22,947 nucleotides of DNA from assembly GCA_045616445.1 (NCBI GenBank), contig JAZLGR010000008.1:1-22947 (forward strand). The letters are read 5' to 3'. Shown one piece after another: positions 15,289 through 22,947 of this stretch. Positions within the stretch are counted from its first letter, which is position 1; each line of letters opens with the position of its first letter. The translations under genes and the position numbers were made by a program. This DNA comes from Fimousia sp045616445. GTDB taxonomy: Bacteria; Bacillota; Clostridia; Lachnospirales; Lachnospiraceae. The notes beneath the pieces are model-generated. The model worked only from the letters and a program-made list of their open reading frames with translations, made no database searches and was not told where the DNA came from.

Positions 15289-16419
15289 ATGAAGAAGAAT
15301 CCATCAGCTTTTACGAATTTTATGTTATCAAAAGCCAGTAGGATGGCGCTGCCACTGAGCGGAACATTCGAACTGACTCCAATGTGCAATTTTGATTGCA
15401 AGATGTGTTATGTGAGAAAAGACAGACAGCAGGTACTTGCTCATAACCGACCTATGTTAACCTTACAGCAGTGGCTGGATATTGCAGAAGAAGCTAAAGA
15501 GCATGGCCTATTATACTTACTTTTAACAGGTGGGGAGCCATTAAGCTGGCCATACTTTTGGGAATTGTATGAAGCATTGTGTAGGATGGGCATTCTGGTA
15601 TCGATTAATACCAATGGGTCTTTGATCGATGAAGAAGCTATTGCCCGTTTTCAGAAGAATCCACCAAGAAGGATTAACCTGACACTATATGGTGCACATG
15701 ATGAAACATACGAAGCACTATGTAGAAGAAGATACATGTTTGATCAGATAGCTCATACCATTGACCGATTAAAAGAAGCAGAACTGATTGTGAAGCTGAA
15801 TTGCTCACTGACGCCGGATAATGTCAAGGACTTGGAGGAGATGATAACATACGCCCAGGAGAGAGGATTAATCCTCGATGTGGTGACATATATGTTCCCA
15901 CCGGTTCGAAAAGACCAGGCCAATGTGGGAGAAAATCCATACCGATTTACACCGGAAGAGACAGCTAGATATCGCATGAGAGCATATCAGCTGATGAATT
16001 CCGAGGAGCGTTATGCCGAGTATCTCCAGAATATTCTGGATGGGATGATTGATCCGCCAGGACTGGATGATAGTTGTGAGGATCCCATTGATGGGAGAAT
16101 CCGATGCAGAGCTGGGAAAGCTTCATTCTGGATTACATGGGATGGATATAATACGCCATGTGGCATGATGACAGAACCAAAGTCGGATGTTGTGAAACAT
16201 GGATTTTATCAATCATGGCTTCAGATTAACAAGATTAGCCAGGAGTTGAGACTGTCAGGAACCTGTACCAATTGTACGAATCAGGATTTATGCCATGCCT
16301 GTGCGGCGATGGCTTATACAGAGACCGGAACATATACCGGTATACCAAAATTTTTATGCGAAACTGCTCTGGCGATGAAGCGACAGGCGCAGAAAGAGAT
16401 AAAGAAGATAAATAATTAG
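15289..16419 (+). CDS. Radical SAM / SPASM peptide-maturation enzyme
   Basis: A 376-aa enzyme. The radical SAM cluster motif CNFDCKMC (CX3CX2C) is at residues 33-40, and LLLTGGEPL, the SAM-binding GGE motif, is near 80-88. A C-terminal SPASM region carries CRAGKASFWITWDGYNTPC, then CTNCTNQDLCHAC (CX2CX5CX2C) and a final FLCE cysteine, enough ligands for auxiliary iron-sulfur clusters. Such enzymes install thioether, C-C or epimerised bonds in ribosomal peptides. The cysteine-bearing candidate precursor and PqqD-like protein in the same operon fit that role. GGGAGGAG precedes the ATG, which lies one base after the HprK-like stop. The reaction type cannot be told from sequence alone. Confidence 0.9.
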   Translation: MKKNPSAFTNFMLSKASRMALPLSGTFELTPMCNFDCKMCYVRKDRQQVLAHNRPMLTLQQWLDIAEEAKEHGLLYLLLTGGEPLSWPYFWELYEALCRMGILVSINTNGSLIDEEAIARFQKNPPRRINLTLYGAHDETYEALCRRRYMFDQIAHTIDRLKEAELIVKLNCSLTPDNVKDLEEMITYAQERGLILDVVTYMFPPVRKDQANVGENPYRFTPEETARYRMRAYQLMNSEERYAEYLQNILDGMIDPPGLDDSCEDPIDGRIRCRAGKASFWITWDGYNTPCGMMTEPKSDVVKHGFYQSWLQINKISQELRLSGTCTNCTNQDLCHACAAMAYTETGTYTGIPKFLCETALAMKRQAQKEIKKINN

Positions 16420-16433
16420 GAAGGAGAATTGTA

Positions 16434-19400
16434 ATGAGAAAAACATGGAAAAAACTGTTGGCTATGATTTTAGTTGTGCTGATGGTTGTTTCAATGGTTC
16501 CGACCACTGCGATGGAAGCATATGCAGCTGAAGATGAAGTGACTACTGAAGCCACAGAAGAAGTGACAACAGAAGCAACTGAAACTGTGGAAACTACAGA
16601 AGCCGAAGAAGAACCTACAGAAGCAACAGAAGCTACAACAGAAGAAAAGACAACAGAAGCTACTAAAACTGTAAGAGCGAAAGCAGAAACACAGGCTTTA
16701 GCAGAAACACAGGCTGATATGTCTACAATTACAAAAAATCAGTCTGTAGCACTTGATACAAGCAAAACATACAAAGTATTCCATCTTGATAATGGACGTA
16801 AGTACTTTACAGTAGATCAGATCAAAGCAATCATTGACACAATGTCTGCCAATGATTACAACTATTTAGAGCTTGCAATCGGTAATGATGGACTTCGTTT
16901 CTTACTCGATGACATGTCTGTTACAGTAAATGGCACAACATATAGCAGTGCCAACGTAACAGCAGGCATCAAAGCAGGTAACAAAGCTTACTGTGACTGT
17001 GGAACCAATGAGCTGACACAGTCTGAAATGGATGAGATCATCGCTTACGCAAAGGCAAAAAGCATTTCTATTATCCCACTCGTTAATACACCGGGACACA
17101 TGGATGCAATCCTTACAGCGATGAAACAGGTTGGAATCTCTAATCCAAACTACAGCACATCTGTAAGAACAGTTGATATTACCAATGGTACTGCAGCAGA
17201 TTTTACTCTTGCCTTAGTAAACAAGTACATTCAGTATTTTGCTGGCAAAGGTTGTGAAATCTTCAACATGGGTGCTGATGAATATGCTAATGATATTCAG
17301 AGCCAGCCACAGTTTGCAGGTCTTATTTCCTCTGGTAAATACAAATATTTCGTTCAGTATGTAAATAATATGGCTGCGCAGATTCAGAATGCGGGTATGG
17401 TACCAATGGCATTCAATGATGGTATCTACTATAATCAGAATACATCTGGTGGTACATTTGATTCTAATATTGTAATTTCTTATTGGTCTTCTGGTTGGAG
17501 TGGATATAATGTGGCATCTGCATCCTATCTGTATAATAAAGGACATAAGATTTTAAATACCAATGGTAACTGGTATTATGTATTAAATGCAGCTAATGGC
17601 ACATCTTGGAGTACAGCAAAGAGCAGACTTCAGTCTACTCCATATGATTCTGTACAGGGAAGTAGCGTTCCTGTAGTTGGTGCGATGGTCTGCTATTGGT
17701 GTGATACACCATCTTATAGCTATAGTTCCACAGAACAGCAGAATGTTCAGGATATGATCACTACATTCGCAGCAGCGAATCCAACAGTGTTTGATCTGAA
17801 TAAAGAAACGACAGAGCCAGAAACACCGGTTGATCCTGATCCGGAGAATCCTGGAACAGAAACACCTGATGTTGATAAATCAGAGACTATTAACTTAAAG
17901 GTTGGCGAATCTACTACAAAGAATATTGTTGGTGCAAATTATGCGGGAACATATACACCAGAACCAGAAGGAATTGCTAGTGTGACAGTAACTGGTAAGG
18001 GTAAGGTTGAGGCTAGTACTACCACTAATTATTCCTCTACTTCAGTAAGACGTTCTACACTTACTAATGGTAACACTTCATGGACGAAGACTTCTTACTT
18101 CTATAAGGTAGGGGATAAGTATTATCCAGTTTACGCTTACCAGAGTTATTTTTGGGGTGGACATTATTATTATGGATATTCCACTACAGACAGTGCGTCT
18201 AATGTTACAGAAATCAGCAATTCAACTTCTGGTACAGGTTCATGGACTGTCTACGAATTTAAAAGTACAACAGTTCCAGGCACTGATGCTTCCACAACGA
18301 TTACTTTCTTAGGAGAAAAAGTTGGTACAACATACGTAACTATTGGTGACACAAAATATACAGTTAATGTTATCAAAAATACACAGACAGTTAGATTATA
18401 CGTAGACAATTCTGAAACTTATACTGACACTGCTGCAAACACAGCAAAATCTGCTAACACAAGCATTGCTACCGCAACAGCAAATGGAAGTAATGTAACA
18501 ATTAAAGGTGTTAAAGTTGGATCCACAACAGTTGAAACTGATACAACAATCTACAATGTAACAGTAGTACCTGAGGATCTTAGTAGTGTAACAAATGCAA
18601 CCATTGAACTCTGGATCACAAACCAGAGAATTACAGCTAATAATAAGAATACAGTGTCTGTTAAAGCAACAGACGCATACAGTGAGAATGGTATTGCTGT
18701 GAAGGATATTGTTCCAGCAACAGGAAAGAGTTCTAATTCTGATAATAACGTTCTTTGGAAAGTAACAGCACTTGATAAGACAAGTCACGAACAGACAACT
18801 TCTGCTGGTGATAATGAATCCTTGAATGGTACAGATTTTAACTATATTCGTTACTACAATAAGACATGGTCTTACTCTGCAGATGGCAAGACATGGACAG
18901 ATATTACAAGTAACACACAGCTTGTTGCTTACTACTTGCAGAGAACTACTGTAACCGATGAGATTACAACCGATGTAGTAGACTATGGTGTTGTTCCTCA
19001 TATTGGTTACAATTCTTCCAACTTCGTAATTCTGGACTACTCTGTTAAGTATGAATCTGGTGAAGAAGTTCCATCTTCCTTCCCTGTTAGCGGAAAGACT
19101 ATGGGATTCCACTGTGATCCGAGTGATAAAAACACTGTACATCAGTATAATGGTGGTTCCAGCAGTACATGGTCCAATAACTACCGTGATATCGCAATGA
19201 TTCGTGGTGTTGAAACTGCAGATTATGAAGTTTACATGATTACTGTTACACCAACCAGCAATAGCCAGACTGAAGCAGTAGCATCTAACTGTTATATTGC
19301 TACAAGCTATAATTACGCAGGAACTGAGTATGTTGCATGGGCTGCAACTCAGACCGATATTGATAATAGTGGTCTTTCACAGTATTCCAGCATCTCTGGT

Positions 19401-21779
19401 AAATATACCTGTACTGTAGGAGGAGATCCAGTGGTAAGTGGTCTTGAAATCTTCAACCGACATGGTATGAAGGTTACCTACTATGTACGTGCGAAAGTTA
19501 CAGAAGACTCTCTTACAGTAAACTATGTTAATGAAACTACAGGTGAAAACTTCTACAACTACAATATTGCTGTTCAGTCAGGAACGGTATTCAATACTGG
19601 TATTGCACTTGCAAATCCATGGAAAGCAAACCTTAAGAATGGTTCAGTAACAAACCTTCTTGGCAAGACACAGACCGTATCAGCTGACCTTTCTACAATG
19701 CCAGCAATCGGAGTATCTTACAGATATAGCGAATACACATGTACAAAGGTAGAGAAAAGTTCTGATGGAAAGACGGTAACGCTTTACTATACATTTAACA
19801 ACGAACACAAATTTGTAGTTGACTTTGGTCTTCCACTTAAGATTACAACAGAAGAACTTGGTATTTCTGGAGACTGGACATCTACTTCTGTTTATGGTGC
19901 ACAGTATGGTACAGCGAATGCTGTAATAGGTGAAGGTGTAACGTATACACCGGATAAAATATTAAAAGGTGTTGAACAGCTTTCTCTGGTTCTTTCTAAT
20001 GGAAATGAGACATCAACACAGATTATTTATATTTATCCAGCAACAACTGTTTATTATGAAGAAGGATTTGCAAATTATACAGGAATTTGGGAATCTGCAG
20101 GAAGTAAAGGTACACAGCTGCAGACAACAAATAAATTAGGCGAATCTAAAGATGCATATGGATTTGATAAAAAATATGCAGATGAAGATACAAGTTGTTC
20201 TAACAATTCTGAAACGAAAACAAATGTCAAGAATGCAATCGGTAAACTTGAGTTTACAGGAACAGGTATCGATATCTATGCAAATTGTCAAAAAGAAAGT
20301 GGAAATGTAGTTGTTCAGGTGAAAGACGCAGCAGGAAAGAATGTTAAATCTGCAATTGTACAGTGTTCTACCAATACTACAATTGATGAGTATGTTACAA
20401 CAGTTAGAGAAAACAATCTTCCAATTGTCTCCTTAACAGGTTTAGCATATGGAAGCTACGATGTGACACTTACAACTGTAACAAGTAAAGAAATAGCAAT
20501 CGATGGTTATCGAGTGTATGGCACAATCGATGAAAGTAAATATGATCCATCACCATACGTTAAAGATGATGAAGACAAACCATCCTATGTTGAATTGCGT
20601 GATAAGGTATTAGTTGCAGCAGGTATTAAGGATTCTGAAGATATTACATCTCAGGTAAATCCAGTACTGAATGGTGAAGCTGGTGCGGTTATTGTTACAG
20701 ATCAAAACACACTTACAAAAGAACAGGCAAATCAGTTATTAGAGAATGGACCAAAGAATGAGTTATTCTTAGCACCTGGATCTTCTGTAGTATTCAAAGC
20801 TGATACAAATAAGACTGTTCAAGTTGGTATGAAAGCAGTGAATAAACCAGTATATGTTGAAGGATCCTATAATGGACAAATCACATCCAGCACAGATATG
20901 TTCTATAAAGTAAAGGAAAAGAATGCATTAAACCAGACAATCACTATTACTAATGAATCTGGAGGCCTTCTTTCCATCACAAAAATCAAAGTATGTGATG
21001 ATCCTAACTTTACAATGGCAGCATTAACAGAAAAAGATTTAGATACAGCACTCTATAATCTGGATCTTAAAGAAGTACCTCAGTTAGATACTAAGATTAC
21101 CATCAATTTCAAAGATAAGAATGGTAAATTAATTGATTCCTTCAGCGAATCTGGTAAAGTACCAGAAGGTGAAAAATTGCAGATTTCTCGTGAAGAAATG
21201 ATTGAAGAAGTGGCATCACATATCCCTGAAGGATACAAACTAGTAGAATCCTCTGTTAAGAATGTAAAATTCAATGCAGGTGATGATTATGTCGTTGATT
21301 TAACTGTTGAAGAAGTGAAAGCTCCTGTTGAAACAGCAGATGCAACACTTACGATCAAGTTTGTAAATTACGCAGGAAAGAACTTAAAATCCATTACACT
21401 GAAAAAGAATGGAGAAAAGAACAAGAAAGCGAAGTTTACAGCAACAGAGATTATTGAAGCTGCTAAGAACGAAGTTCCTGCTGGATATGAATTATATTCC
21501 ACATCTAAAGTAAAAGCAGTAGAAGTGAAGTATGGTTCTAAAGGAACAGCATCTGTAAAAGCAGGTAAAGCTGCTACATTAAAAGTAACCTACAAAAAGG
21601 GAACAAAGAAAGTGAAAACAGTTGTATTCACTGCTCCACAGACTTCTAAGAAGTCTTCCTTCACATTCTCCAAAACAAAAGTGAAGAATGGAACACCAAA
21701 AGGTTATAAAGCAACTAACGCAAAATCTGTAAAAGTTAAATTTGGAAAAACAGTATCCAAAACAGTAAAAGTAAAATAA
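16434..21779 (+). CDS. Secreted multidomain GH20 beta-N-acetylhexosaminidase
   Basis: A 1,781-aa exported protein. The signal peptide (MRKTWKK, hydrophobic 8-24) is probably cut after AYA-A near residue 31. A Thr/Glu-rich spacer (37-80) precedes a GH20 catalytic domain at about 112-456. The StrH-like words LVNTPGHMDAI and FNMGADEYAND (catalytic pair Asp282-Glu283), and VCYWCDTPS, support removal of terminal GlcNAc/GalNAc from glycans. After a Pro/Glu/Asp linker come Ig-like (Big_2) units, an unassigned beta-rich middle, and three beta-grasp/MucBP-like repeats (from about 1552, 1636 and 1727). The C-terminus is lysine-rich and lacks LPxTG. AAGGAG lies six bases before the ATG. It is the last gene of the operon, 14 bases after the radical SAM gene, and precedes a strong terminator. 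Confidence 0.88.
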   Translation: MRKTWKKLLAMILVVLMVVSMVPTTAMEAYAAEDEVTTEATEEVTTEATETVETTEAEEEPTEATEATTEEKTTEATKTVRAKAETQALAETQADMSTITKNQSVALDTSKTYKVFHLDNGRKYFTVDQIKAIIDTMSANDYNYLELAIGNDGLRFLLDDMSVTVNGTTYSSANVTAGIKAGNKAYCDCGTNELTQSEMDEIIAYAKAKSISIIPLVNTPGHMDAILTAMKQVGISNPNYSTSVRTVDITNGTAADFTLALVNKYIQYFAGKGCEIFNMGADEYANDIQSQPQFAGLISSGKYKYFVQYVNNMAAQIQNAGMVPMAFNDGIYYNQNTSGGTFDSNIVISYWSSGWSGYNVASASYLYNKGHKILNTNGNWYYVLNAANGTSWSTAKSRLQSTPYDSVQGSSVPVVGAMVCYWCDTPSYSYSSTEQQNVQDMITTFAAANPTVFDLNKETTEPETPVDPDPENPGTETPDVDKSETINLKVGESTTKNIVGANYAGTYTPEPEGIASVTVTGKGKVEASTTTNYSSTSVRRSTLTNGNTSWTKTSYFYKVGDKYYPVYAYQSYFWGGHYYYGYSTTDSASNVTEISNSTSGTGSWTVYEFKSTTVPGTDASTTITFLGEKVGTTYVTIGDTKYTVNVIKNTQTVRLYVDNSETYTDTAANTAKSANTSIATATANGSNVTIKGVKVGSTTVETDTTIYNVTVVPEDLSSVTNATIELWITNQRITANNKNTVSVKATDAYSENGIAVKDIVPATGKSSNSDNNVLWKVTALDKTSHEQTTSAGDNESLNGTDFNYIRYYNKTWSYSADGKTWTDITSNTQLVAYYLQRTTVTDEITTDVVDYGVVPHIGYNSSNFVILDYSVKYESGEEVPSSFPVSGKTMGFHCDPSDKNTVHQYNGGSSSTWSNNYRDIAMIRGVETADYEVYMITVTPTSNSQTEAVASNCYIATSYNYAGTEYVAWAATQTDIDNSGLSQYSSISGKYTCTVGGDPVVSGLEIFNRHGMKVTYYVRAKVTEDSLTVNYVNETTGENFYNYNIAVQSGTVFNTGIALANPWKANLKNGSVTNLLGKTQTVSADLSTMPAIGVSYRYSEYTCTKVEKSSDGKTVTLYYTFNNEHKFVVDFGLPLKITTEELGISGDWTSTSVYGAQYGTANAVIGEGVTYTPDKILKGVEQLSLVLSNGNETSTQIIYIYPATTVYYEEGFANYTGIWESAGSKGTQLQTTNKLGESKDAYGFDKKYADEDTSCSNNSETKTNVKNAIGKLEFTGTGIDIYANCQKESGNVVVQVKDAAGKNVKSAIVQCSTNTTIDEYVTTVRENNLPIVSLTGLAYGSYDVTLTTVTSKEIAIDGYRVYGTIDESKYDPSPYVKDDEDKPSYVELRDKVLVAAGIKDSEDITSQVNPVLNGEAGAVIVTDQNTLTKEQANQLLENGPKNELFLAPGSSVVFKADTNKTVQVGMKAVNKPVYVEGSYNGQITSSTDMFYKVKEKNALNQTITITNESGGLLSITKIKVCDDPNFTMAALTEKDLDTALYNLDLKEVPQLDTKITINFKDKNGKLIDSFSESGKVPEGEKLQISREEMIEEVASHIPEGYKLVESSVKNVKFNAGDDYVVDLTVEEVKAPVETADATLTIKFVNYAGKNLKSITLKKNGEKNKKAKFTATEIIEAAKNEVPAGYELYSTSKVKAVEVKYGSKGTASVKAGKAATLKVTYKKGTKKVKTVVFTAPQTSKKSSFTFSKTKVKNGTPKGYKATNAKSVKVKFGKTVSKTVKVK
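16535..16675 (+). repeat. Thr/Glu-rich coding repeat after the signal peptide
   Basis: Recurrent ACAGAAGC/ACTGAAGC words encode the TTEAT-type spacer of the GH20 protein. It is probably an extended stalk holding the catalytic domain off the wall; variation in length would not harm the frame if whole codons change. Confidence 0.65.
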
Positions 21780-21784
21780 TGATT

Positions 21785-21815
21785 AGGCCCCGCGTAGTGG
21801 CGGGGCCTTTCTTTA
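21785..21815 (+). terminator. Rho-independent terminator after the GH20 gene
   Basis: Nine-base GC-rich arms (21785-21793 and 21800-21808, AGGCCCCGC/GCGGGGCCT) and a TTCTTT tail end the operon that begins at 13183. Confidence 0.92.
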
Positions 21816-21860
21816 CAAATATAAATATTTTAAAAGAAGAATATTTATGGAGGAATTCGA

Positions 21861-22670
21861 ATGAGATACGAAAGAAGAATCTGTTTGATGTTGACAGGAC
21901 TTTTGATCGTTCTTTATATTGGATTTTCGTTTTTCTACAGATATGACAAGAATCAGGCGCCGGTAATAACATTTGACAAAGAAATCATTACAGTGAAAGC
22001 CAATCACAAAGTAAAACAATTGTTAAAAGGAGTTACCGCAACGGATCAGGAAGACGGAGATCTGACTTCAGACATTATGATTGATCAGATTTCTGCATTC
22101 AACAGTGAGAAAGAAAGAACAATAACCTATGTTGTATTCGACAACGATAAAAAATGTACGACAGCTCAGAGGAAGCTGAAATACAAGAATTACAAGAAAC
22201 CAGTAATCAGATTGAATGATTCCCTGATAGGTTCAACCTTATCAATGACGAAAATCAATCGTCTGATTGAAGCAGAGAGCTGCGTGGATGGAGATATATC
22301 TGCCAATGTGGAGGTAAAGACAGGCACCTATGATGATCATAAACTGCCGTTAGCGATTACCGTTACTGACAGTACGGGCACAGAATCTGTTCTTAATTGT
22401 GTATATGAATATGATAATACCAATTATACGGCTGATATTGTTCTCAATCAGTATGTAATCTATCTGAAATTAGGTGAAACAACAAATCTTTATGATAATG
22501 TGAAAGCTGTTATGGTTGGCAACAATGAAAGTGAAGTGCTTACTGAAAATATTACCATAGCACGTGGCAAACTGGACATCTCTAAAAAAGGTGTCTATGA
22601 GATTTATTATTCTTTGAATAGAGATACGAATTATACTGCGAAATGCAAAGCGTTAGTAGTGGTTTATTAA
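21861..22670 (+). CDS. Membrane-anchored Ig-like (DUF5011-type) protein, copy 2
   Basis: A 269-aa paralogue of the protein at 9319-10128: same length, about 72% identical by hand count without gaps. It has an N-terminal membrane segment (about 7-25), the signature GVTATDQEDGDLTSD, and an identical end, KCKALVVVY. GGAGG at the usual distance supports the ATG. It lies between two terminators and so may be transcribed alone; only about 45 bases separate it from the preceding terminator, which leaves little room for a promoter apart from an AT-rich stretch. Unlike copy 1, no polysaccharide gene follows within the window. An envelope accessory role is likely; no enzymatic motif was seen. Confidence 0.8.
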   Translation: MRYERRICLMLTGLLIVLYIGFSFFYRYDKNQAPVITFDKEIITVKANHKVKQLLKGVTATDQEDGDLTSDIMIDQISAFNSEKERTITYVVFDNDKKCTTAQRKLKYKNYKKPVIRLNDSLIGSTLSMTKINRLIEAESCVDGDISANVEVKTGTYDDHKLPLAITVTDSTGTESVLNCVYEYDNTNYTADIVLNQYVIYLKLGETTNLYDNVKAVMVGNNESEVLTENITIARGKLDISKKGVYEIYYSLNRDTNYTAKCKALVVVY

Positions 22671-22705
22671 AAATAGTTCCCATTTGATTGTGGGAACTAT
22701 TTTTT
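22670..22705 (+). terminator. Rho-independent terminator after Ig-like copy 2
   Basis: A 13-base perfect stem (22670-22682 with 22691-22703) around an eight-base loop, followed by T's. It overlaps the final base of the stop codon. Confidence 0.9.
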
Positions 22706-22878
22706 AGTGCGAAAAGAATAGAAAAAACATTAATATTGATTTATAATAATAGTGAAAGTTGTAGGGAAGTGTAGTTTTTTGAGTAGGAGATGAATGCGTT
22801 AGTCCGTAAACTCCGCAGTAATTGGATATAAAAATTTGATTTATTTTTCATATGAATATCGAAAAAACCGCGTAACTA
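22706..22878 (+). other. Short gene-free tail with a possible small transcript
   Basis: AT-rich sequence lying between two terminators, with TATAAT at 22742-22747 but no good -35. A GAGT...ACTC pairing around 22780-22815 is visible. No convincing gene was seen; the only ATG reading (from 22791) is 13 codons long. It could hold a small RNA or the leader of a gene beyond the window. Confidence 0.3.
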
Positions 22879-22919
22879 AGCCATTTTCAAGGGTTTTGCC
22901 TTTGGAATTGGCTTTTTTT
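22879..22919 (+). terminator. Terminator-like hairpin near the right edge
   Basis: Fifteen-base arms (22879-22893 and 22899-22913) pair with one mismatch and two G-T pairs around TTTTG, and a seven-T run follows. No gene lies between it and the previous terminator, so it ends either a small RNA or read-through. Confidence 0.75.
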
Positions 22920-22947
22920 GATGCGATAAAAGATGATGATTAATCTC

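Noticed and set aside
18396..19142. A 248-codon minus-strand reading frame
   Set aside because: It lies wholly inside the GH20 gene and its cysteine- and isoleucine-rich composition mirrors the Thr/Ala/Asn-rich sense strand; it has no domain or ribosome binding site.
21700..21779. Sortase (LPxTG) anchor at the GH20 C-terminus
   Set aside because: The end reads SKTVKVK with no LPxTG, no hydrophobic segment and no frameshifted continuation.
22791..22832. A 13-codon mini reading frame (MNALVRKLRSNWI)
   Set aside because: Too short and without similarity or clear translation signals beyond a weak GGAG; not supportable as a gene or leader peptide.

Overview
This is low-GC DNA with strong AGGAGG-type ribosome binding sites, Clostridia-type conjugation genes and a radical-SAM peptide locus of a kind common in gut Firmicutes. 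A Lachnospiraceae-like Clostridium is the best guess. That guess comes from gene content, not from any marker gene. No rRNA, tRNA, CRISPR array or transposase was seen.

Left part (1-7,801), accessory/mobile backbone. The 3' part of an AbiGi-like gene and a complete AbiGii-like gene (an AbiG abortive-infection pair) read rightward off the left edge. They are followed by a gene-free stretch (1,766-2,106) holding six copies of a 19-bp iteron-like direct repeat. Facing it on the minus strand is one colinear group reading 7,801 to 2,107: small membrane protein, ParA, ParB, a RepA-like HTH protein with a pentapeptide-repeat linker, a PcfB/DUF3801 protein, and a VirD4 coupling protein. This is the partition/replication/coupling block of Clostridia integrative elements and plasmids. 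The rest of the type IV secretion machinery is not downstream of virD4 here.

Middle part (8,005-13,078), plus strand, one probable operon ending in a clear terminator. It encodes an NTP_transf_5-family nucleotidyltransferase, a membrane-anchored Ig-like protein, and two Wzz/BY-kinase fusion proteins typical of surface polysaccharide control. The first BY-kinase has an intact P-loop but no tyrosine cluster. The second has a 14-tyrosine Gly/Tyr tail but has lost the P-loop lysine. The pair therefore looks split into kinase and phospho-acceptor.

Right part (13,112-21,815), plus strand, a second operon with its own promoter and terminator. It encodes a PqqD-like protein, a membrane-anchored protein, an 84-aa cysteine-containing RiPP precursor candidate, an HprK-like kinase, a radical SAM/SPASM enzyme, and a 1,781-aa secreted GH20 hexosaminidase. 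This is the most likely undescribed system: a peptide maturation pathway carrying a kinase homologue and a secreted glycan hydrolase, next to a polysaccharide-control operon. Beyond it lies a second copy (about 72% identical) of the Ig-like anchored protein, then a terminator and a short non-coding tail with another terminator.
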